Under the pieces are notes generated by a model. That model searched no databases and was not told where the DNA came from. It was given only the letters and a program-made list of their open reading frames with translations. From contig JAJZFQ010000026.1 in assembly GCA_021805275.1 (NCBI GenBank), positions 1 to 32,733 on the forward strand: a DNA stretch of 32,733 bases, in the 5' to 3' direction. The position numbers were made by a program, and so were the translations under genes. Below, piece after piece: positions 1 to 7,661 of the stretch (positions within the stretch are counted from its first letter, which is position 1; each line of letters opens with the position of its first letter). The DNA is from Pseudomonadota bacterium (GTDB taxonomy: Bacteria > Pseudomonadota > Gammaproteobacteria > Steroidobacterales > Steroidobacteraceae).

Positions 1-444
1 ATAGACCCCCAAGCTGAACTCGGCTTGCGCAAGTCCCTGCGCGGCCGCCTTTCGAAACCAGTACAGAGCCTTGACGGGATTCGGGTGGAGTCCACCTTCA
101 CCGTTTGCGTGATAGGCCCCCAAGTTGAACTCGGCTTGCGCAAGTCCCTGCGTGGCCGCCTTCCGAAACCAGTACAGAGCCTTGACGGGATTCGGGTGCA
201 GTCCGTCCTTGCCCTCGTAATATGCTAACCCTAATGTAAATTCCGCTGCCGGCACGCCCGCCTTGGCCTGTTGGATCAGTGTCGACAGCGCGGGCGGAAC
301 TTCCGCCGGCACCTTGGCGATCACGCCGAGGCCCAGCATGCCGGCAGTGCATAGACCCGGTACCAGACTCCGTCTCACCGCGATCCAGGCCGCCCCGCAT
401 CGCCTCCATCCCACAGACGCCGGCCGTTGCGATGCCGCGCTCAT
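1..444 (-). CDS. Sel1-repeat (TPR-like) protein, 3' end outside window
   Basis: The first 148 codons are present, with no stop before the left edge. The ATG at 444-442 overlaps the TGA of the upstream gene (ATGA), so translation is probably coupled. The N-terminus is Arg-rich, with a weak hydrophobic stretch near residues 26-43 that could be a poor signal or membrane anchor. From about residue 60 come Sel1-type helical repeats: blocks with AEF.LG.AYYEGK followed by NPVKALYWFRKAA.QGLAQAEF, with a 37-residue period. Sel1 repeats are alpha-solenoids that mediate protein-protein contacts, often in envelope signalling. Two repeats are almost identical at the DNA level. As the last visible gene of the OmpA/membrane/vWA-like operon, it may be an adaptor. 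The family call is firm from the repeats; the cellular location and partner are inferred. Confidence 0.8.
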   Translation of the reverse strand, partial: MSAASQRPASVGWRRCGAAWIAVRRSLVPGLCTAGMLGLGVIAKVPAEVPPALSTLIQQAKAGVPAAEFTLGLAYYEGKDGLHPNPVKALYWFRKAATQGLAQAEFNLGAYHANGEGGLHPNPVKALYWFRKAAAQGLAQAEFSLGVY

Positions 445-1139
445 GGCCCGATCCCCGCTCCGAGCACAAAGACGCGAGCGCCCCCGAAGTCGGCGAGCAG
501 GCCATGGGTGCGTGCGCGCTGCACCATCTGGGTGGGATTTGGTATGCCGGCGCTGAAGTTCCCGAAGCTCGAGTCCTCGATTGCATCGCTGATCAGGAAC
601 AGCACCTTCTTGGCCGCCGGATCCTGCGCGATCACCGGCGCGATCGTCTTCAGTGAGATGAGGATGTTATTCGGCTGATCGGCTCCGCCCGCCGCCGCTT
701 GCAGGGCGTGCTCGGCGGTCGTATCTGCCATGTGCACCGCGTACATCGCCTGACCACGCATGCAGCTTGCGAAGCCCTGGAGCGAACTCACCGGCACGTT
801 GTCGCGCTCCTCAGTACTCATCGGACTCTCGACGATGCCGGTGTACAGCACGCGCAGGTAGTGGTTTTTCGTAGTGCGGGAGAACTCCGCGATCACGAAT
901 TTCGTCGCCGGTCCGAGCGCGTGATTGATGTTGTCAATCACGGACTTCTGCAATGTTGGGCTCAACTGTCCGGCTTGATCGATGAGCACGTAGAGCAGAT
1001 GTCTCGGCGGCGCGCTGGCAAAGCGGTAGTGGTTCGCCGTGTAGCAGCTCGGAATCTGGTTGACCAAGGCAGCATCTGCGGGCGCGGCCGCTGCGAGGAG
1101 CAGAAGTGCCGTGGGTGTTGCGAGCCATGAAATGCGCAT
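441..1139 (-). CDS. Exported von Willebrand A-like domain protein
   Basis: A 232-residue protein with a clear Sec signal peptide (hydrophobic stretch 8-20, probable cleavage after ADA near residue 23). The rest resembles a vWA/Rossmann fold: a hydrophobic strand ending in Asp (LLYVLIDQAG, 48-57), a second strand KKVLFLISDAIED (177-189), and a last strand ARVFVLGAG (221-229). The metal-ion site normally read as DxSxS is replaced by DQAGQ, so a standard MIDAS is absent. Cys32 and Cys126 could pair in the periplasm. It lies 9 nt after the four-helix membrane gene and overlaps the Sel1 gene by 4 nt, so all are one operon. The vWA assignment rests on strand pattern only and is moderate; export is well supported. 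Confidence 0.7.
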   Translation of the reverse strand: MRISWLATPTALLLLAAAAPADAALVNQIPSCYTANHYRFASAPPRHLLYVLIDQAGQLSPTLQKSVIDNINHALGPATKFVIAEFSRTTKNHYLRVLYTGIVESPMSTEERDNVPVSSLQGFASCMRGQAMYAVHMADTTAEHALQAAAGGADQPNNILISLKTIAPVIAQDPAAKKVLFLISDAIEDSSFGNFSAGIPNPTQMVQRARTHGLLADFGGARVFVLGAGIGP

Positions 1140-1148
1140 GCCAGTCTC

Positions 1149-2624
1149 CTAGTCTTTGAACAGGTCTTGCGCCAGGGTCTGGACCCGAGCGTGCTCGTCC
1201 TTGATCTGATTGAAGAACTCAAGCAGTTTCAGCTGCTCGGCGCTGCCGAGCCCGGCGGAACGTTCGCGGAAGCGGGCCTTGCGCGCCGCCGCATCGCCGA
1301 GGGCATAGATCTCTTGCGCGGCGGCACGCAAGGCCTCATCCGTACCGCCGCTCGGCGCGCTGCCGGGGGCTGCGGCAGGCGTCGCCGGGGAACTCGACGT
1401 CGCGCGCGGCGTATCGGGCTGCTGGATGAGCCCGGAGAGATCCTCCTGGCGCAGCTTCTCTCCTTGTTTGCGACTGTAGAAATCCATGAAGGAGACTCGG
1501 GCGGAATTTTGGGCGTATTCGGGGATGTGCTCGATCAGGTACTGACGCAGTTCGGCCAGACGTGCCTCGCCGCGGTGCAGAAACGGGGAGGCGATGGCGC
1601 GCACATAGGTTTCATAGTGCGATTCCCCACGGGTCAGTTCGAATGCCTGCTCGCCATCGGCGAGAAAGGCGTGCTGGTACGAGAATAGAAAGCCGGCGCT
1701 CTGGGTCATGATGTAGATGAAGGACAGGAGCGCTGCGGCGCCGAAGCCCTGTCCGGCCTGCTCGCGCCCGATCTCCTTGGCGACCCGGTCGCGCGCCTGC
1801 TGCTGCGCCTGTTCGACGGCCGGCGGCAGGGGCGCGGAATTTCCCGAGGTCATGGCGGCGAAGGGGTTGTTGCTCGAGGAGGAGATGCCGTGGTGCTCCA
1901 GATGCACGACCTGATGGGTTTCCGTCTCCTTGATGCCTTCCCAGCGGATGTAAAAGATGAAGGCCAGGGCCGCTGCCAGCACCAGCACGGTTGCGATGGT
2001 TGGCCAGAGCGAGCCGCGATCGTTCGCACCCTTGGAGACCCGCGCGACGAAGCGGACCTCGGGCGCTTGTGCGGCGTCGGCGTCTTGCGCCATCGACAGA
2101 GAGATCGGTCGGATGTGCGTGAGCATGTCGAGGTCTTGCTTACCGACAACGCTTTGGAACAGCGCGGCTTTCTTATAGGACCGTCCGGCGGAATGGGTGA
2201 GGATCAGCATCCCGAAGGCGAAGGCAAAGGCGATGATCCAGCCGACATAGCCGATCTGGGCGGCGGACATCTCCTGCGATACCCAGGGCGCGAGCAGAAA
2301 TCCCGTGCCTGCCGCCTCCGCCAGGGTCAGCGCGACCAGCAACGCGTGCTGCCAGAGAGCCATCGGGCGGATATCACTTTGGTAGGAGTGCACCAGATAG
2401 GCGTAGGCGTTCTCGAACACCGGCTTGGAGGAGATGTTCTCTCCGAAGGCGGCGTAATAATCCGTGCACAGTCGCCGCTCCGGGGCCGGCATCCCGAGCG
2501 GATCGTCGCGCCAGGTGCTTGCCGCGAGGCTGCGGGTGTCGGACTTCAGCCGCGCGAGCTTGCCGACTTGCCCGAACAGCGGCACCGGAATGCCGTAGAG
2601 GAAATCGAACCACTGCGCTTTCAT
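1149..2624 (-). CDS. Four-helix inner-membrane protein of unknown family
   Basis: A 491-residue protein that I cannot place in a known family. Hydrophobic helices are visible at about 88-112, 124-145, 207-227 and 293-315. The roughly 65-residue loop between helices 3 and 4 is rich in Ser, Gln and His. A long hydrophilic C-terminal part (about 320-491) contains a Pro/Ala/Ser-rich linker at about 408-428 and a charged helical end. The N-terminal 85 residues are soluble and begin MKAQWFDFLYGIPVP, without a cleavable signal. It lies 73 nt after the OmpA-like lipoprotein gene and 9 nt before the vWA-like gene, so it probably forms the inner-membrane part of an envelope-spanning assembly with them. 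That role is inferred only from context and topology. Confidence 0.75.
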   Translation of the reverse strand: MKAQWFDFLYGIPVPLFGQVGKLARLKSDTRSLAASTWRDDPLGMPAPERRLCTDYYAAFGENISSKPVFENAYAYLVHSYQSDIRPMALWQHALLVALTLAEAAGTGFLLAPWVSQEMSAAQIGYVGWIIAFAFAFGMLILTHSAGRSYKKAALFQSVVGKQDLDMLTHIRPISLSMAQDADAAQAPEVRFVARVSKGANDRGSLWPTIATVLVLAAALAFIFYIRWEGIKETETHQVVHLEHHGISSSSNNPFAAMTSGNSAPLPPAVEQAQQQARDRVAKEIGREQAGQGFGAAALLSFIYIMTQSAGFLFSYQHAFLADGEQAFELTRGESHYETYVRAIASPFLHRGEARLAELRQYLIEHIPEYAQNSARVSFMDFYSRKQGEKLRQEDLSGLIQQPDTPRATSSSPATPAAAPGSAPSGGTDEALRAAAQEIYALGDAAARKARFRERSAGLGSAEQLKLLEFFNQIKDEHARVQTLAQDLFKD

Positions 2625-2697
2625 CGCGATACCTCGATCTGCGCGGTTGCGCTCTGGGGCGGTATGGGGGCGGCGCTACGGCACAGCATCGCGTGGC

Positions 2698-4335
2698 TCA
2701 CTGGCGGACCGTGAAGGCGGCTTTGGCGAGATAACCCTGACCGAACTGAGGATAGTAGATGCGCGCCTGCCCCTGGCCGGCGTGCGTCGGCACAAACAGA
2801 TCCACGCACTGCATCGGCCCGCCGACGAACACCCGATACAAGGTGCCGCGCGGTCCGCGGTAGACATTGACCGGCGCCAGCCGGGAGTAGGTCGGTTGGC
2901 GTTCATGAAATCGGGCATAGTCCCGGTAGATGTCGATGCGCGGATCCGGCACCGGCAATCCGGATGAGCGCGGCACATACGCATCGAGGATCGCCACCAG
3001 ATTGCCGTGCGGCTCGCTCAGCCAGGGCGCGCCGTAGAATCCCGGCAGGTCATCGCGAATCGGCAGGACCCGCCCCGAAGACAGGTTGCGCACGGCGCTC
3101 GCGAGGTGCGGGTGATCGGTGGTGCAGGCGCCGATCAGCATCGATTCGTCGCCCGCATGGGCGGCACGGATGAAACTGAACATCGAGTGGCTGCGCAGCG
3201 TGCCGAGATCGATCGGAGACTGTGCCCTCTGCAGCGGCGTTCCGCCGAAGTCGTAGGCGCCCGGCGGCAGGCCCGCGGGGTGCGGCGCGACCAGGGGCGG
3301 TGCGGCCGCAGCGACTGCGGTGGGTGGGGGCGCGCGGTGCCGCACTTTCCAGGCCAGACGCTTCGCGCGGGCCGCCATCCGATCGAGAAAGGACGCCTGA
3401 GGGGCAGCGCGGGGGGGTTGCGCTGCGGTCACGGCAGTTGCCGGCGGGACGGGATGGTAGGCGACGCCGGTGAAATCGGCCGGATTGGTCCGGCGCAGAC
3501 CGAGATAGCGCCGTAGCTGGGACGTCGAGGCGACATCGACAATCTGCACGCGCCGGTTTTCCTGCCGCCCACGCGCGGTGGCATTGTTGCCGATCGGCAG
3601 CGCATCGCCCGCACCCTGAAAGTAAATGTCATCGCGGGGCACGCCGCGGGCGGCGAAGATTGCGGCAACCACCCGGGCGCGCGCTTCGGACAGGCGCTCC
3701 GCCCAGAGCGGATCTGAGCTCTGGGCGGCGTGGGCGACGATCAGCACCTTGCGGTGCTCGGTGGCGGCGAGCGCCTGTGCGGGCGGGTTCGGCCCGAGCG
3801 CAGCGACCAGCTCGCCGGGAGTGTACTGGGCGGCGATCTGCACGAGGTAGCCGCGTGCCCCCGGCACGAGGTGCGCCGAGCGCGGCTCGAAAATCACACC
3901 CTGATCCTGGATCTGCACGTCGAGTCCGAGCGTGTGCTTGCCGGCGATTCCGAGCTTCGCCGGCGTGATCGTGGCGCTGGCGAGCTTGAGATGATCTTGC
4001 TCGGCGATCCGGTACAACGCGCAGCGCCGCTCATCGAGGGTGTGACCAATCAATCCCCCGACCGTGGCTCCGACGGCCGCGCCGAGCAGCGTGCCCTTGC
4101 CGTTCTTGTCGACGCGATGGCCGATGAACGCCCCGACCACCGCGCCGGTTACAACCCCGATGTCGCTGGCGTTGTTCGAGCAGGGGTTCGGATTGTCGAA
4201 CAGATCGGTGACTTTGTGCTGCATCGTGGCCAGGAACTGCGGTTCGTGCACGCCTGAGTTCGTCACGCAGCCGCCCGAGGCAAGCAGCGCCGCGGCGCAG
4301 AGGCCGCCCAGCACGGGCCGTATGCGCAGCTTCAT
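2698..4335 (-). CDS. OmpA-domain lipoprotein with glycine zipper and long C-terminal region
   Basis: A 545-residue envelope protein. The N-terminus is a lipoprotein-type signal ending at Cys23 (LLASGGC), although Ser at -3 is an unusual lipobox residue. Residues 58-98 form a glycine-zipper segment with repeated GxxxG spacing (GAVVGAFIG, then GAAVGATVGGLIG), typical of outer-membrane lipoproteins. An OmpA/MotB peptidoglycan-binding domain follows at about 147-267, including SEARARVVAAIFAARGV and the late motif NNATARGRQENRRVQI. The remaining 275 residues have a Pro/Ala linker and an unrecognised beta-rich end, so the protein is much longer than ordinary OmpA-like lipoproteins. It is the first gene of the minus-strand operon that continues to the left edge. 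Peptidoglycan-anchored outer-membrane location is the expected role for the family; the C-terminal function is unknown. Confidence 0.87.
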   Translation of the reverse strand: MKLRIRPVLGGLCAAALLASGGCVTNSGVHEPQFLATMQHKVTDLFDNPNPCSNNASDIGVVTGAVVGAFIGHRVDKNGKGTLLGAAVGATVGGLIGHTLDERRCALYRIAEQDHLKLASATITPAKLGIAGKHTLGLDVQIQDQGVIFEPRSAHLVPGARGYLVQIAAQYTPGELVAALGPNPPAQALAATEHRKVLIVAHAAQSSDPLWAERLSEARARVVAAIFAARGVPRDDIYFQGAGDALPIGNNATARGRQENRRVQIVDVASTSQLRRYLGLRRTNPADFTGVAYHPVPPATAVTAAQPPRAAPQASFLDRMAARAKRLAWKVRHRAPPPTAVAAAAPPLVAPHPAGLPPGAYDFGGTPLQRAQSPIDLGTLRSHSMFSFIRAAHAGDESMLIGACTTDHPHLASAVRNLSSGRVLPIRDDLPGFYGAPWLSEPHGNLVAILDAYVPRSSGLPVPDPRIDIYRDYARFHERQPTYSRLAPVNVYRGPRGTLYRVFVGGPMQCVDLFVPTHAGQGQARIYYPQFGQGYLAKAAFTVRQ

Positions 4336-5799
4336 CGCAGCCCCCAGCGGCGGCGGGTCGCAGTGGTGGCATCCCGTGGGCGGTGCGTTCGAGGCATCGG
4401 CATGATGAGGGCCTTATGGGGTTCGATCTGGGTGCGATGCCGGCGGCAGACCCCGCCCAGTACGCCATGCGTTCTGCGGAGGGCGGGCGCCGGGTGCGCA
4501 TCGCCGCGGGTGATTGGGGTTGCCGCGCCGCGTCTGAGGGCCGCATGCGCCGGCGTTGGATAGATGGAGGGGCCTGCGAGCCGGCCGCGTCTGTCTGCGC
4601 CGGGGGTGATGGGCGGTCATCACGGCGCGCGCGGCCGCTGCGAGGTGCGAATGGCTTGGGCGTGTCAGATCTTTCGGCATTCTTGTTCTGCGGCGTCGAT
4701 GTGGCGGTTATGGCAGTCCAGACGGCGGGACAGGACACACGCCAACGCACCACGATGGCGTCCCCTCCCGATTACCCGCCCAACGAGCACAGGAACATTT
4801 GCGTCGCCCCTTGCGTCGCATCAGGAGCCCCGCTCGGTGCCGGAGTGTCTTGAGGCGACCCAAGCACACGAAGACAGGCCCGCAGCGCATCGGCGAGTGG
4901 GCCTCTCTGTCATGCCAGGGACCACCTCCGAGAGTCCTCAAGGCGGTCCTACGTAGCAGTGGCGCCGACGGCCGAAACATCACGCCGCACGATGTTCGGC
5001 CTCTCGGCCGAGGGTCTTGTCGCGGGGGGGCGCGATCTCCCTACGAAAAGGAGTCTCCATCGAGCGCTCCGGCAGGCCCTCGCGCAGCGACGGGTTCACG
5101 GCTCGGCGCGGATCTGCCGGAACTGGGCCTGCCGGGTCGCACCGGCGGTCCGCGCCCCGGTCCTGCGATGGCGCTGCACGCTGTCGCGTGGCGCACGCCG
5201 CCGCCGCTCGCGCGAGGGACCCCGACGGCCCTGCGTATCAACGCCGGCCAGCAGCGCCGGCGCGGGTGGATCGCGGCAGGCGGTTCTCCGCCGGACGGGT
5301 TCAATCGGCGGGTCGCGGCATTCGAGCGGCGCCGCATCCGACCCAATCCCCGTGCCTCGCCTGCGCTGACCTGCGGCAGACCCGGCAGGATCGCCGGGCG
5401 CCTCGGGCCGCGCGTCCGGTGCGGCCGCGAAGATCGCCGCCCGGCGGTCCCCGCCCCTGAAGCGGCACTGCGTGAGGCCGTTGTTGGCTGCGACTGTTCC
5501 GCCTGCCCGCGCCGGAACACGGCGTTGCGCCACCCACGGGACGTGCGCTCAAGTCCACACCGTCATGGGCAGTCCATGGCGGCGGCTCGCGAATCGCCCC
5601 GGAACACCTTGGCGCGCGCCCGCGGCGTTCGAGCGGTCGAACGGCCGTGGGTGCGAGGAAGCGCGGCTCGGCATCCAATGCGCGGCCCGGCGGCGCCCCG
5701 TCTGACGTTGCCAGTCACCGACGAGTCGTCCACAATCGGACCTGACTCTGACGATCGTTCAAGCGCGGATCGGCGCATTACCGCAAAGCACGGCTGGGC
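4336..5799. other. 1.46-kb GC-rich stretch without a recognisable gene
   Basis: This lies between the starts of two divergent genes, so it must contain both promoters, but I saw no convincing -35/-10 pair. Many open frames exist on both strands, including one of about 1.1 kb on the plus strand. All are rich in Arg, Pro, Ala and Gly with no family motif, as expected by chance in DNA this GC-rich. No tRNA, repeat or IS end was seen. Decayed coding sequence is possible. Confidence 0.5.
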
Positions 5800-7629
5800 A
5801 TGGCACGGACACGTTCGCAGTTCTCGGTCGCGCAGGAGTGGATTGCCTCGAACTCGAGCGGTGAACCGGTTGGGACCGCCCCGGGTGACGCGCCCTTGAT
5901 CATCGGGGTGTCGGGGCACCGGGATCTTGATCCACGGGATACCCAGCGGCTGCGTGCCGCCGTCAGTGAGTTCCTCGAGCAAATCCGCGCATCTGTGCCG
6001 GATACCGAGATCCGGGTCATGGCCGGCATGGCCAGCGGCGCCGACCTGCTCATCGCACGAACGGCGCTCGATCTGGGTGTGGGCGTCGATGCGGTGTTGC
6101 CGTTGCCGCTGCAGCGCTATGCGGTGGATTTCGAAGCCGACACCTTCCGTGAGCTCGAGGGCTTGCTGGCGCAGCCGAACGTCCGGTGTACCGAGCTGTC
6201 GCTGGCCGGTGAGTCCGAGACCGCAGGCGAGAGCGCCGACGGCGAGCGCCGCGAAGCGCATTATCTGAACCTCACCCGCACGCTGATCAGAACCTGCCAT
6301 CTGCTGCTCGCCGTGTGGGATGGCGAGCCGTCGGTGGCCCCGGGCGGCACGGCCGACACGGTGCTGCGCTACCTGGGATTGCGCTCGGACGGCCGGCCGC
6401 AGGACCGTCCGATCCTCTTCAGCGATGCGCCGGCCGAGCAGGACCCAGATTCCCGGCTCGTATACTGGATCCCGGCGGCGCGCCGCGGCGGCTCTCCCGC
6501 AGCGAGCCCGGGCATGCCCTGTTATCTGTCGGGGTTGGGCGATGACGTGCTGCAGCGCTGGGCTTCAATGCCGGGGCCACTGCACGAGCAGCTTGCCGAG
6601 TTCAACACCTACAACCGAGAATATCGCCGGCTCGCCGCCCGCCGCGGGCTGCGCGCAGCGACCGACTCGCTGATGAGCTCGCTGCCGGGCGATGTGCCGC
6701 TGCCGAGCGGGGCGCGTCCGTGGCTGGAGCGGATCGATGCACAGTACGGCAAGGCCGATGCGCTCGCGCTGCACTTTCAGGCGCGCTCCGATCGTCTGTT
6801 CGTGTTCTTTACGATGACCACGTTCCTCATGGGCTTCGCCTATCTCGCGTACGACAAGTTCGTCGCGAACCGCATGCTGCTGTTTGTCTACCTGCTGGTC
6901 CTGCTGTCGGGCTTCGGGCTGTACCTGCTGCTCAACGGGCGGCATTGGTTCGGCAAACACCTGATGTATCGCGCGCTCGCGGAGACGCTGCGGGCGAAGT
7001 TCTATCTGGCCGTGGCCGGCGCGGATCCCCTCGTCGATGCCGGTGAGCTCATTTCCCTCTCGGGAATCAACCGATTCCACGGCTTCGGCTGGATCGCACA
7101 GGTGCTGACCGGGCTCGACCGCCCGGTGGACAGCGCTGGGGTTGGCGCACACGATGCGTGTCTCGATGGCATCGAGGAGGCCTGGATCGAGAGCCAGCGC
7201 GGGTATTTCGCCCGCAAGGTCGAGCGTCTGGAGCGCAGCGGGCGACGGACCCGGTGGCTGAAGCGGTTTCTGTTCGCGATCATCCTGCTGGTGATTGCCA
7301 GTCTCGTCCTGCTCGGCCACTCCGCCGATCGACTTCACCCGATTCTCGGCATTCCTCTGGAGAGGACGCTGACCTTCGTGCTGGGCCTGCCGGCACTGGT
7401 GCTTGGCGTGTGGGAACTGCACCAAAACAAGATGGCCACGCGCGAGCTGCTGTGGCAGTACCGCCATCAGCTCGATCACTTCTCGCGTGCCCGCACGAAG
7501 CTCGCCCAGACCGCGAGCGCGGCGCGCCGCCGGCAGGTTCTGGCGAGGCTGGGCAAGGATTCGTTGATGGAGAGTTACCTGTGGACCATCCATCGCTACC
7601 ATCGCGAGCACGAGCCGGGTAGAGCCTAA
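5800..7629 (+). CDS. SLOG-like nucleotide-sensor domain fused to SLATT-like membrane effector
   Basis: A 609-residue protein. Residues 33-230 look like a SLOG (DprA/LOG-type Rossmann) domain: GVSGHRD at 36-42, the glycine-rich turn MAGMASGAD at 74-82, and a later strand with LLLAVWDG then GGTADTV at 168-187. SLOG domains bind or process nucleotide-derived signals. The C-terminal half has helix pairs at 331-351/357-379 and 487-508/521-541. After the first pair comes MYRALAETLRAKFYLAVAG, and after the second WQYRHQLDHFSRARTKL, both resembling SLATT two-helix effectors. SLATT domains are predicted pore-forming effectors of SLOG- or SMODS-controlled conflict systems. The gene converges on the STAND gene with a 32-nt gap. 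The SLOG call is strong and SLATT moderate. No clear ribosome binding site supports the chosen ATG. Confidence 0.8.
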   Translation: MARTRSQFSVAQEWIASNSSGEPVGTAPGDAPLIIGVSGHRDLDPRDTQRLRAAVSEFLEQIRASVPDTEIRVMAGMASGADLLIARTALDLGVGVDAVLPLPLQRYAVDFEADTFRELEGLLAQPNVRCTELSLAGESETAGESADGERREAHYLNLTRTLIRTCHLLLAVWDGEPSVAPGGTADTVLRYLGLRSDGRPQDRPILFSDAPAEQDPDSRLVYWIPAARRGGSPAASPGMPCYLSGLGDDVLQRWASMPGPLHEQLAEFNTYNREYRRLAARRGLRAATDSLMSSLPGDVPLPSGARPWLERIDAQYGKADALALHFQARSDRLFVFFTMTTFLMGFAYLAYDKFVANRMLLFVYLLVLLSGFGLYLLLNGRHWFGKHLMYRALAETLRAKFYLAVAGADPLVDAGELISLSGINRFHGFGWIAQVLTGLDRPVDSAGVGAHDACLDGIEEAWIESQRGYFARKVERLERSGRRTRWLKRFLFAIILLVIASLVLLGHSADRLHPILGIPLERTLTFVLGLPALVLGVWELHQNKMATRELLWQYRHQLDHFSRARTKLAQTASAARRRQVLARLGKDSLMESYLWTIHRYHREHEPGRA

Positions 7630-7661
7630 GATCGCACCACGCCGGCGGCGTTGGCCGCGGG

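Noticed and set aside
1..230. Possible CRISPR or tandem-repeat array
   Set aside because: The two 111-nt units keep one reading frame and encode Sel1 repeats.
4799..5899. Plus-strand open frame of 366 codons in the large gap
   Set aside because: Composition is Arg/Pro/Ala-rich, it overlaps the SLOG gene in another frame, and no ribosome binding site or motif supports it.
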